A stretch of DNA of 5,978 nucleotides from Candidatus Omnitrophota bacterium (GTDB lineage Bacteria > Omnitrophota > Gorgyraeia > Zapsychrales > Zapsychraceae). Every line of letters starts with the position of its first letter. Positions within the stretch are counted from its first letter, which is position 1. The stretch covers positions 1 to 5,978 of the forward strand of contig JAGYNW010000130.1 of the NCBI GenBank assembly GCA_018399915.1, in the 5' to 3' direction. The notes under the pieces are model-generated. The model did not search any database and was not told the origin of the DNA. It was given only the letters and a program-made list of their open reading frames with translations. Below, one piece after another: positions 1-5,978 of the stretch. The position numbers and the translations under genes are program-made.

Positions 1-20
1 CATTCACGCATCCACCACAC

Positions 21-59
21 AAATTTTTGGGCCACCCGAGATGGGTGACCCAAAAAATT

Positions 60-60
<1 letters not shown>
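21..60 (-). repeat. Long inverted repeat (hairpin) directly 3' of the initiator tRNA
   Basis: The arms 29-37 (gggccaccc) and 43-51 (gggtgaccc) form nine base pairs, including one G-U wobble, around the five-base loop gagat. The stem extends through A/T tracts 21-28 and 52-60 with a one-base bulge. On the minus strand it begins at the last base of the tRNA CCA end, so it lies where a terminator or processing structure would sit. The flanking tracts are the reverse of a classic intrinsic terminator: U-run before the GC stem and A-run after it, with only three Us at the far end. It may act as a 3'-end or processing hairpin, or a weak terminator. The structure is seen directly; the function is inferred. 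Confidence 0.6.
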
Positions 61-136
<76 letters not shown>

Positions 137-201
137 GCATATCAAAACGACTAACTTCCGTTAATCGCTAATTTAAAATCTATTATTCGCATTACTGCTT
201 T

Positions 202-242
202 CTACGGTGTTGCTTTAAAATGCTACGGTAATGCTTACATTC
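202..242. repeat. Degenerate tandem pair of about 21 bp in the ftsB-tRNA gap
   Basis: The two copies start at 202 and 223, share ctacggt exactly, and then share tgctt at the same offset. About 13 of 21 positions match. The gap 137-287 otherwise holds nothing I can recognise: no open frame of note and no clear promoter. The repeat is weak and could be chance. Confidence 0.3.
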
Positions 243-287
243 AAGAAACGTCTTTGAACCTTAGCCGTTTCTATCGCATTCCCTATT

Positions 288-311
288 CACCAGATGCATC
301 TGCATCTGGTG
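288..311 (-). repeat. Perfect 11-bp inverted repeat abutting the ftsB-like stop codon
   Basis: Caccagatgca (288-298) and tgcatctggtg (301-311) are exact reverse complements around two bases. Folded as RNA this gives a ten-pair stem with a four-base loop. It starts at the base right after the TAA of the septum gene (minus strand, 314-312). The sequence beyond it on the minus strand (AATAGGGAATG) has no U-run, so it is not a canonical intrinsic terminator. A role in protecting or defining the 3' end of the eno-ftsB message, or as a protein-binding palindrome, is possible but inferred. Confidence 0.65.
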
Positions 312-593
312 TTACTCGATATTAACCGGCTGAATACGATATATGGTTTCGCCTTCACGGCCTACTGACATCTTTTCTCTGGCGACTTTCTCCAAATAAT
401 CCTCATCCTCACTTAAAAGCCGTCTTTCTTCCTCCATCGCATCCCTGGCTGTCTGCAAATCCATCAATTCCGCTTCAAATTCCTGATTCTTTTTCTTTAA
501 ATCCTGGATCTTCGAATACGAGGGAATAAAAAAAATGATCACGGAAATAACAAAAACAACTAAAAACAGATTTTTCTGAATAAAATCTTTCAC
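312..593 (-). CDS. ftsB: DivIC/FtsB-family septum formation initiator protein
   Basis: This 93-residue protein is predicted to be a bitopic inner-membrane member of the divisome. In the known family it bridges FtsL and FtsQ (DivIB) and helps activate septal peptidoglycan synthesis. The visible layout fits: a short cytoplasmic start (1-8), one membrane helix (about 9-24, LFLVVFVISVIIFFIP), a charged coiled coil (about 27-62), then the family's C-terminal pattern DEDYLEKVAREKMSVGREGE followed by TIYRI. Length is typical. The start is GTG at 593; an in-frame TAG a few codons upstream rules out a longer form, and AGAAG lies upstream as a modest ribosome site. It begins 31 bp after the eno stop, so co-transcription with eno is likely; linkage of eno to ftsB/divIC is known in several bacterial groups. 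A palindrome touches its stop codon. The family is confident; FtsB versus DivIC naming depends on lineage. Confidence 0.9.
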   Translation of the reverse strand: MKDFIQKNLFLVVFVISVIIFFIPSYSKIQDLKKKNQEFEAELMDLQTARDAMEEERRLLSEDEDYLEKVAREKMSVGREGETIYRIQPVNIE

Positions 594-624
594 AATGACT
601 TTCTTCTATCAGAGATTTATCGTC

Positions 625-1896
625 CTAACAAACCTTTCCCCACAACGGACCGGCGTAAACAGCCTTGTCCTTCAATTCCTGTTCAATCCTCAGAAGTTCA
701 TTGTATTTGGCCAATCTGTCTGAACGCGAAAGTGACCCTGTCTTGATTTGTCCCACGCCTGTGGCTACGGCCAAATGCGCGATTGTGGTATCAGCGGTCT
801 CTCCTGATCGATGGGAAATGATCGAGGTGTATTTGTTCTCTTTAGCCAGATTGATAGCATCCAGGGTCTCTGACAAACTTCCTATTTGATTGACCTTGAT
901 CAGAATTGAATTGGCCGCGCCCATATCAATGCCTTTTTTCAAGCGTTCTACATTGGTCACAAACAGGTCATCGCCGACCAGCTGAACATTGCCTCCGAGC
1001 CTGTCCGTCATTTCTTTCCAGCCATCCCAATCATTCTCATCCAACCCATCCTCGATCGATATAATAGGGCTATCCTGAACCATGCTTTCATAGACAGAGA
1101 TCAGCTCGGATGAGGTAATCAAATTGCCGTTATAATTATATTTTCCGTTTTCACAAAATTCCGAAGAGGCCGCATCCAGGGCGATAAAAATATCTTTATC
1201 TGCTTTGTATCCGGCTTTTTCCACGGCATCCAATATAAGCGTGATCGCCTCTTCATTGCTGCCCAAGCTGGGAGCAAATCCGCCTTCATCCCCCACGGAC
1301 GTGGACAATCCTTTATCCTTTAAAATCGCCTTCAGATTATGGAAGACTTCTGTGGCCATGCGCATGGCTTCGGTAAACGTATGCGCGCCTAAGGGTGCGA
1401 TCATGAATTCCTGAATATCTAAATTGTTGTCGGCGTGACATCCGCCATTGACAATATTCATCAAAGGAACAGGCAGGATGGCCGCTTCACTGCCGCCTAA
1501 ATATTTATAGAGGGGAACGCCTTCTTCATTGGCGGCGGCCTTGGCTGTCGCCAATGAGATCCCTAAAATAGCATTAGCGCCCAATTTGGCTTTATTCGGG
1601 GTTCCGTCTAAATTGATAAGGATCTTATCGATGGCCCTGAAATCAGGTTCCTGACCTATAATTTTCTCCGCCATAACCGTATTGACGTTTTTTACCGCTT
1701 TTAAAACGCCCTTACCCATATATTTCTCTTTGTCGCCGTCTCGCAATTCTATAGCTTCATGCTCGCCTGTTGACGCACCGGAAGGAACCGCAGCTCTTCC
1801 CATAACTCCTGATTCTAAAATCACATCAACCTCAACCGTTGGATTTCCCCGCGAATCAAAAATTTGACGACCCACAACTTTAGATATTTTCGACAT
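625..1896 (-). CDS. eno: Enolase (phosphopyruvate hydratase)
   Basis: Enolase interconverts 2-phosphoglycerate and phosphoenolpyruvate in glycolysis and gluconeogenesis. It is a cytosolic Mg-dependent enzyme and, in many bacteria, an RNA degradosome partner. The 423-residue protein aligns end to end with the family. The mobile loop SGASTG (39-44), H154 in NGGCHADNN, Q162-E163, catalytic E204 in GDEGG, metal ligands D241, E282 (SIEDGLDE) and D309 (GDD), catalytic K334 (ILIKVNQIGS), H362 in SHRSGET, and K385 in IKTGSLSRSDR are all present. The start is ATG at 1896 with AGAGGA about nine bases upstream. A strong promoter lies at 1986-2014, giving an untranslated leader of roughly 80 nt. The C-terminal tail after KAVYAG is unusual (PLWGKVC, TAG stop) and the protein is a few residues short of the common 427-434. 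Since this part is peripheral, activity should be intact. It is followed at 31 bp by the ftsB-like gene. Confidence 0.98.
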   Translation of the reverse strand: MSKISKVVGRQIFDSRGNPTVEVDVILESGVMGRAAVPSGASTGEHEAIELRDGDKEKYMGKGVLKAVKNVNTVMAEKIIGQEPDFRAIDKILINLDGTPNKAKLGANAILGISLATAKAAANEEGVPLYKYLGGSEAAILPVPLMNIVNGGCHADNNLDIQEFMIAPLGAHTFTEAMRMATEVFHNLKAILKDKGLSTSVGDEGGFAPSLGSNEEAITLILDAVEKAGYKADKDIFIALDAASSEFCENGKYNYNGNLITSSELISVYESMVQDSPIISIEDGLDENDWDGWKEMTDRLGGNVQLVGDDLFVTNVERLKKGIDMGAANSILIKVNQIGSLSETLDAINLAKENKYTSIISHRSGETADTTIAHLAVATGVGQIKTGSLSRSDRLAKYNELLRIEQELKDKAVYAGPLWGKVC

Positions 1897-1985
1897 AATC
1901 TTTTTCCTCTTTAAAATTAATTAAGTCTGCAATTGACTTCAACCATGAATATTCCAAAAAAACATTCATTACCATCATGACCGAC

Positions 1986-2014
1986 AAAATATCACAGTTT
2001 GATAAATGTGTCAA
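1986..2014 (-). promoter_or_regulatory. Sigma70-type promoter for eno
   Basis: On the minus strand a perfect -35 TTGACA (2014-2009) is followed by a 17-bp spacer and -10 TATTTT (1991-1986). TG sits one base before the -10, which makes an extended -10. Transcription would start near 1979 and leave a leader of about 80 nt before the ATG at 1896. The -35 is part of an imperfect dyad TTGATAAATGTGTCAA (1999-2014, plus strand), which might be an operator. No riboswitch-like fold was recognised in the leader, only short pairings such as aagtc/gactt. Confidence 0.8.
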
Positions 2015-2042
2015 GCCTTAAACATGTTCAGGTTAATATAAA

Positions 2043-2070
2043 TTTAATGTATACAGAAAGAAATTATTAT
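2043..2070 (+). promoter_or_regulatory. Weak candidate promoter for the FtsH-like gene
   Basis: The divergent intergenic stretch (1897-2132) is very AT-rich on the side facing the FtsH-like gene. The best -10 match is TATTAT (2065-2070), with only a poor -35 (tttaat, 2043-2048) at 16 bp. An alternative is TATACA (2050-2055) with ttcagg at 17 bp. Neither is convincing, and AT-rich DNA yields such matches by chance. A promoter is expected here because the gene is divergent from eno. Confidence 0.25.
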
Positions 2071-2132
2071 GTTAATTTATTTAATTAATCAGCTTTTTCA
2101 ATTAAGTAACCCCTGCAACCTAAGGATATTTC

Positions 2133-3821
2133 ATGCGTAAATTCTTAATATACCTCAAGATCCATTGGCTCAAGATCACGTTAATCACTCTGGCCGTTAG
2201 TTTTATCGTTCTCATCTTGACCCTGCTGACGATAGGCCTGACCACGTTCCTTTCCCTGGAATCCTTCAGCCGCAAACAAATGATGGCCATGATGGGGATG
2301 TATTTAATGATGGGGATCGTTCAGGCTTTTGTCTTCGTTACATTCCTGCAAGGCGCAAATTATTTTTTTATGAGCGGCGGATTATTCGGCCGGCTTGGCC
2401 GGGAAAAAATGTCATTGGCCCAAGTCAATGTCAAATGGAGTGATGTTATCGGCATGGATTCAGCCAAGGAAGAGGCCTGGGAGATCGTCAAACTCCTTAA
2501 AGACAGAAACTTGGTCAAAAGCATCGGCGGCAAGATCGTTAAAGGCACGCTGATGATCGGCCCTCCGGGATGCGGAAAGACCTATTTAGCCAAAGCGATC
2601 GCAACCGAATGCGGCATGCCCATGATCTCCATTGCCGGAAGCGAATTTGTCGGCATCTTCGTAGGCCAGGGGGCCGCCCAGATGAAATCCCTGTTCAAAC
2701 AGGCGCGCTCCACAGCCGAGATCCACGGCGGCTGCATTATTTTCATCGATGAGATCGATGCCTTTGCCCGGCCCCGCATGGCCGACACGGGCTTTGGAGG
2801 CGGAATCTCGCACAATGCCACCATCAATCAATTCTTAACCGAGCTTGACGGTCTGCGCAAGACCGAAAATAATATCGTCATCATCGCAGCGACCAACTTT
2901 GGAGAACAAGACCTGGACCCGGCGGTCATGCGCTCGGGACGATTTGACCGGAAAATTAATATTACCCGTCCCAATCTGAAAGAACGAAAACTTTTATTTG
3001 ACTTCTACCTGAAACGCGTACCTCATGATGAGACCATTAACACGGATATCCTGGCAAGACGCTCCCTGTGGTTTACCCCGTCAGATGTTGATAGCGTTGT
3101 GCGCGAAGCCGGCATCATCGCGCTCAGGGAAAAACATAAAAAAGTTTCCATGAAAGACTTATCTGAGGCCTATGACAGGGTTTCCTACGGCAACAAATCC
3201 AACATTCAAATGAGCGATGAAGAAAAACGCTGGACCGCTTACCATGAGACCGGCCACGCGATCCTCGGTTATTTACTACACCCTAAAGATGATATCGTCA
3301 AGGCAACCATTATCCCTCGCAAAGGCTTCCTGGGCATGGTCGTCAACCGGCCCCCGCGCGAATATTATTGCCCGGACAGATCTGAACTTTTGGCCCGGAT
3401 CAAAATGTTTATTGCCAGTTATGTCGCCGAAGAGGTCACTTTCGGAAAGACATCCACCGGGGTGGGGGGAGGTCCTTCTGCGGATTTTAACCACGCGATT
3501 CAACAGGCACGGGATATGGTATGGTCCTACGGCATGGGCAAATCCGGCTTAATCGGTGATTTCCGGAGCTACATCTACCAGGACAACAAAAACGGCATGC
3601 TGTCGGATAAAATCAAAGAGACCCTGGAGGATGATGTACAGGACATCCTGCAAACCTGTTTAAAAGAGGTCCGCGAACTCTTAACCAAACATAAGGATCT
3701 GCTGGAATATTTCGCTGAAGAACTGCTGCGTAAAGGTGAATTGGAATATGATGAGATCCAGGCCATTTTCGACAAATTCAATCTCAAACCCACATCCGGA
3801 CGCCCGCGTCTGGAGATCTGA
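2133..3821 (+). CDS. ftsH: FtsH-type membrane AAA+ zinc metallopeptidase with reduced periplasmic part
   Basis: This 562-residue protein is predicted to be an inner-membrane, ATP-driven protease that unfolds and degrades membrane or cytosolic proteins as a hexamer. Two hydrophobic helices (about 14-40 and 53-79) are separated by only about 12 residues, so the periplasmic domain of ordinary FtsH is absent. The AAA module (about 101-350) has Walker A GPPGCGKT (143-150, Cys for the usual Thr), pore loop FVGQGA (176-181), Walker B IIFIDE (202-207), and a second region of homology ending RSGRFDR with arginine fingers R267 and R270. The M41 peptidase part has HETGH (371-375) with catalytic E372, and the third zinc ligand D451 in PSAD. 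It therefore looks catalytically complete. E. coli FtsH has about 644 residues. The start ATG is preceded by TAAGGA at six bases. A lipoprotein gene begins 16 bp downstream. The gene symbol names the family only; the divergence suggests a paralogue rather than the housekeeping copy. Confidence 0.92.
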   Translation: MRKFLIYLKIHWLKITLITLAVSFIVLILTLLTIGLTTFLSLESFSRKQMMAMMGMYLMMGIVQAFVFVTFLQGANYFFMSGGLFGRLGREKMSLAQVNVKWSDVIGMDSAKEEAWEIVKLLKDRNLVKSIGGKIVKGTLMIGPPGCGKTYLAKAIATECGMPMISIAGSEFVGIFVGQGAAQMKSLFKQARSTAEIHGGCIIFIDEIDAFARPRMADTGFGGGISHNATINQFLTELDGLRKTENNIVIIAATNFGEQDLDPAVMRSGRFDRKINITRPNLKERKLLFDFYLKRVPHDETINTDILARRSLWFTPSDVDSVVREAGIIALREKHKKVSMKDLSEAYDRVSYGNKSNIQMSDEEKRWTAYHETGHAILGYLLHPKDDIVKATIIPRKGFLGMVVNRPPREYYCPDRSELLARIKMFIASYVAEEVTFGKTSTGVGGGPSADFNHAIQQARDMVWSYGMGKSGLIGDFRSYIYQDNKNGMLSDKIKETLEDDVQDILQTCLKEVRELLTKHKDLLEYFAEELLRKGELEYDEIQAIFDKFNLKPTSGRPRLEI

Positions 3822-3837
3822 ACACAAAAAAAGGCTC

Positions 3838-4818
3838 ATGAAGATTAAAATAAGCATCGCTATTCTTGTCCTCTGTTCACTCGGCGGATGTTTTCGCAAA
3901 GCGCCCCCGCCGATCATAGAACTATCCAAGGCCCACGAAAAATTCATCGAAATAACGCAAGAAGACATTGGCATCACGCCTCAACTGACAGAGGCCGCAA
4001 ATACCCTGTGGATCTATGTTCCGGTCACGCACAGCATCATCGACATCAAATCCTCCGGGCAAAAAAGCTCCATGTCCAATAAGGCGACCGAAAGGCTTTC
4101 CCTGAAATACGCAGACGCCTACTTTGAAGACGATCATTTCTATATCGAATACGATATCGCGCCGGACAAGAAATACGACAAGAATTTCGGTTACATCTCT
4201 ACTTACACCGATGCGTATCAATCCAAACAAAGAGCCCTTCTGTATAATATCCAAAGGGCCTACAGCGAGGTGGGCAATGAATCGGCTGAAACGCCCGCAA
4301 CGCCCATTGCCCAAGCACCGGATTTTTTTGTCCTGGTGATCGCCGACATTCAAAACGGCATCGAGGCCAAGACCACGCTCTATTATCCGGACATCCAAAA
4401 AATCCTTTCCCCTGTCATCCAGCTGCCGGCAGAAGAGGCCAACACCCGCTATCTCGTCGATATCCGGGGAGATAACGCCATCATAAATGACACCACAGGA
4501 AAGCACCTCGCTTATTCAGCCATGACCCTTCCCGAATTTCTGGCAGGACAGATCAACAACCGGATCACCTTCCAATATACCCGCAGTTCGTTTCCACCAT
4601 CAAAAAATACGGTTGAAAACCTCCTAAGTGCAACAGCCAAGACCCTGGCCTTGTATCAATTCACAGATTTCGAGGGAATTCGTTTGCATGATCTCAACAC
4701 CGACGTTATCAAGAACTTCACAGCGGCAGACTTAGAAGAATTCACACAAGAACCCCAGGCCCAAAAATCTCAATTTCATATTATTCAGTTCAATGGAAAT
4801 CAGGAAAGAGACGAATAA
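3838..4818 (+). CDS. Predicted lipoprotein of unknown function, downstream of the FtsH-like gene
   Basis: I do not recognise a family. The 326-residue product starts with a lipoprotein signal: positive MKIK, hydrophobic SIAILVLCS, and lipobox LGGC with the lipidated Cys at 18. Phe at +2, rather than Asp, favours the outer membrane under the E. coli Lol rule. The mature part appears mixed alpha/beta and soluble. It includes an aromatic, acidic segment (about 90-125), a Pro/Ala-rich linker (about 151-161) and a hydrophobic strand FFVLVIADI (163-171), which may mark two domains. The ATG at 3838 was chosen over an earlier in-frame ATG at 3736 because that one overlaps the FtsH-like gene by 86 bases and would bury the signal peptide. 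AAAGG lies three bases before the ATG, rather close. The 16-bp gap suggests one operon with the protease, so it might be a partner, regulator or substrate; this is inference. It converges with the next gene, 27 bp away, with no clear terminator between. Confidence 0.85.
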   Translation: MKIKISIAILVLCSLGGCFRKAPPPIIELSKAHEKFIEITQEDIGITPQLTEAANTLWIYVPVTHSIIDIKSSGQKSSMSNKATERLSLKYADAYFEDDHFYIEYDIAPDKKYDKNFGYISTYTDAYQSKQRALLYNIQRAYSEVGNESAETPATPIAQAPDFFVLVIADIQNGIEAKTTLYYPDIQKILSPVIQLPAEEANTRYLVDIRGDNAIINDTTGKHLAYSAMTLPEFLAGQINNRITFQYTRSSFPPSKNTVENLLSATAKTLALYQFTDFEGIRLHDLNTDVIKNFTAADLEEFTQEPQAQKSQFHIIQFNGNQERDE

Positions 4819-4845
4819 AAGGATAGCCGGCAAAAGGACAAAAGA

Positions 4846-5337
4846 TCATTGGCCTTTATTCTTTCTTATAAACTCCCAGGATTTATCGACAACCTGGCTG
4901 TAATCATAATAATAATCTTCAAATTCCCCATAGGTTTCTCTGAGCACAGTAAAGGGCAACAGGCACAGACTTTCCAGAAGCTCATCTTTGATCATATGAA
5001 ATTTTTCACCCCTTTTGATCAAACCCTCTTTGATCAGTGCCTCCTCATGCTCCTTCAAAAAACGGATCATATTATTATATCGGAAAAAATGCGCCAAAAA
5101 TTCCTTTTTATCCGGATACAGGGCCTTCATAAAATGAGAGATTTGCCCCATCGGCTGAAAAGGATTTGGCTTAAATTCAATCGCCTCATGATCCCAATCC
5201 TTCAAAGAGATCGTCTGCTCATGTAAATCCCAATCATCCTTAGGGGTGTTTAAAAGCCGGGCCAACTCTTTATTGACGACTTGAAACCCCTCCTTGTTCC
5301 AGGGAATCCTGCCTTTGCTGATATCTTCAATATCCAT
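4846..5337 (-). CDS. Hypothetical 163-residue cytosolic protein, second gene of the transglutaminase-like operon
   Basis: No family is recognised. The protein has no signal peptide or membrane helix. It is rich in charged and aromatic residues and looks largely helical, with a Trp/Asp-rich N-terminal half (DDWDLHE at 34-40, KDWDHE at 46-51), a Lys/Glu-rich helix (about 91-118) and an acidic tyrosine cluster EFEDYYYDY (138-146) before a basic C-terminus. The start is ATG at 5337. The Shine-Dalgarno AAGGGAG overlaps the TAA stop of the upstream transglutaminase-like gene (TAAGGGAG), with 8 bp between the genes, so translational coupling is likely. The codon texture and tight spacing support a real gene even without a known domain. 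Convergent with the lipoprotein gene to its left. Function cannot be assigned. Confidence 0.8.
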   Translation of the reverse strand: MDIEDISKGRIPWNKEGFQVVNKELARLLNTPKDDWDLHEQTISLKDWDHEAIEFKPNPFQPMGQISHFMKALYPDKKEFLAHFFRYNNMIRFLKEHEEALIKEGLIKRGEKFHMIKDELLESLCLLPFTVLRETYGEFEDYYYDYSQVVDKSWEFIRKNKGQ

Positions 5338-5345
5338 AAGCTCCC

Positions 5346-5978
5346 TTATTCTTTATTTAATATCTCCCAATACCTTTTCGTCACATCAATCCCGCACACA
5401 TAAGAATTATCTGGGTCCCAGACCAAGGGCATTAAAAGATCCGTTTTTTGAAAACTCGCCGCGTAAATCCGGTGCAAGGGGTTCTGGGGATCGATATTAT
5501 CCGCATGCCGGGCGAACCAGGACTCGCCCAAAGCCGTTGATTCCGCGGCGCCCATCAAATGCCAACCCTCATCCCACAGCTCAACCCACGTATGATTACC
5601 GCTTTTGTCTTTCCATTGCGGGATGGCCACTAAACGCGCGGGAATTCCGGCCGCCCGCAAGGCATCCGCATACAGGATTGAAAGTCCGGTGCAAGAGGCA
5701 TAACCCGCCTCCATGGATTCATAAGGGCTCTGGTCCGGCTTAGGTCTTAGTGTCGCATGATATTGCACACCCAGAACATCAAAAACGTCCTTATTTAATA
5801 GGACCGCAGCCCGGGACAAGGTCTCCGCTTCCTGCGCCTTAGCCGCGAAACGCTGATAAAAATCTCTGCGCCAGTCATCCCGCCGTTCATTAACCTGGGC
5901 ATAAGGCAAAATATAATTCAAAAAGATTTCCTCAGGGATCTTCTTGCGCCAGGGCGCCTCTGCGATGGCTTTATGTGC
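5346..5978 (-). CDS. Transglutaminase-like (papain-fold) domain protein, 3' portion; 5' end outside the window
   Basis: The visible 210 residues are the C-terminal part of a transglutaminase-like protein. In this superfamily a Cys-His-acid triad cleaves or forms amide bonds; many bacterial members are peptidases or have unknown substrates. The Cys box is ASCTGLSILYADALRAAGIP, with Cys at codon 5691-5693 (visible residue 96). The His box is GNHTWVELWDEGWH, with His at codon 5592-5594 (residue 129). At the usual Asp site the sequence runs WHLMGAAE, so Glu three residues on may replace it. The frame stays open to base 5978 and reads IPEEIFLNYILPY across a TTG at 5921, so that TTG is an internal Leu and not the start. 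No signal peptide can be judged. The stop TAA overlaps the ribosome site of the next gene. Family call is good; substrate unknown. Confidence 0.88.
   Translation of the reverse strand, partial: AHKAIAEAPWRKKIPEEIFLNYILPYAQVNERRDDWRRDFYQRFAAKAQEAETLSRAAVLLNKDVFDVLGVQYHATLRPKPDQSPYESMEAGYASCTGLSILYADALRAAGIPARLVAIPQWKDKSGNHTWVELWDEGWHLMGAAESTALGESWFARHADNIDPQNPLHRIYAASFQKTDLLMPLVWDPDNSYVCGIDVTKRYWEILNKE

Noticed and set aside
1897..1979. Possible riboswitch or structured leader before eno
   Set aside because: Only short pairings (aagtc/gactt, atgaat/attcat) are visible. No conserved riboswitch core was recognised, and a leader of about 80 nt is not unusual.
3736..3837. N-terminal extension of the lipoprotein frame back to an ATG at 3736
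   Set aside because: It would overlap the FtsH-like gene by 86 bases and put 34 hydrophilic residues ahead of a clear lipoprotein signal peptide. The ATG at 3838 has a ribosome site and fits.
3922..4506. Minus-strand open frame of 194 codons inside the lipoprotein gene
   Set aside because: It is fully antisense to a gene with a clear signal peptide and operon position, and it shows no recognisable motif of its own.
4819..4845. Possible bidirectional terminator between the convergent genes
   Set aside because: Only a gccggc palindrome and scattered A/T runs are present. No stem of useful length with a U-run was found.
5294..5743. Plus-strand open frame of 149 codons
   Set aside because: It lies antisense to the transglutaminase-like gene and crosses into the 163-residue gene. 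Its Pro/Arg/His-rich composition has no domain features, so it is a shadow frame.
5919..5921. TTG as start of the transglutaminase-like protein
   Set aside because: The frame is open upstream to the window edge and encodes family-like sequence (IPEEIFLNY), so TTG is an internal Leu codon.

Overview
The window looks like chromosomal housekeeping plus lineage-specific DNA from an uncultured bacterium with a Gram-negative type of envelope. The evidence is a sigma70-type promoter, a lipoprotein with a lipobox, a DivIC/FtsB-type division protein, a bacterial initiator tRNA with encoded CCA, and moderate GC with AT-rich intergenic DNA. I cannot place the organism firmly. A PVC-type or Omnitrophota-like candidate lineage is a guess from overall impression only. 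There is no sign of phage, transposon, CRISPR array or other mobile DNA.

Left block (about 1-2014, minus strand, read right to left): a near-consensus promoter (TTGACA, 17 bp, TATTTT) drives eno (enolase, all catalytic residues present). After 31 bp comes a short GTG-started DivIC/FtsB-like septum protein, then an 11-bp perfect inverted repeat abutting its stop codon. After about 150 bp of non-coding DNA comes an initiator tRNA-fMet, followed directly by a long inverted repeat. The block joins glycolysis, cell division and translation initiation. The eno-ftsB spacing suggests co-transcription.

Middle block (about 2043-4818, plus strand): divergent from eno. A 562-residue FtsH-type AAA+ zinc metallopeptidase has intact ATPase and protease motifs. 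Its membrane anchor is reduced to two helices with only about 12 residues between them, so the usual FtsH periplasmic domain is missing. Sixteen bases later starts a 326-residue predicted lipoprotein of no family I recognise. The two are probably one operon.

Right block (4846-5978, minus strand, convergent with the lipoprotein): the 3' part of a transglutaminase-like (papain-fold) protein enters from the right edge. Its frame is open to the last base, so the gene is partial. Eight bases after its stop starts a 163-residue hypothetical protein whose Shine-Dalgarno sequence overlaps that stop codon. These two are almost certainly translated from one message.

The most notable items are the FtsH-like protein without a periplasmic domain paired with an unknown lipoprotein, and the A29-U41 variant in the normally invariant three-G:C anticodon stem of the initiator tRNA. 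I see no clear evidence of a wholly new system. The FtsH-like/lipoprotein pair is the best candidate for undescribed biology.
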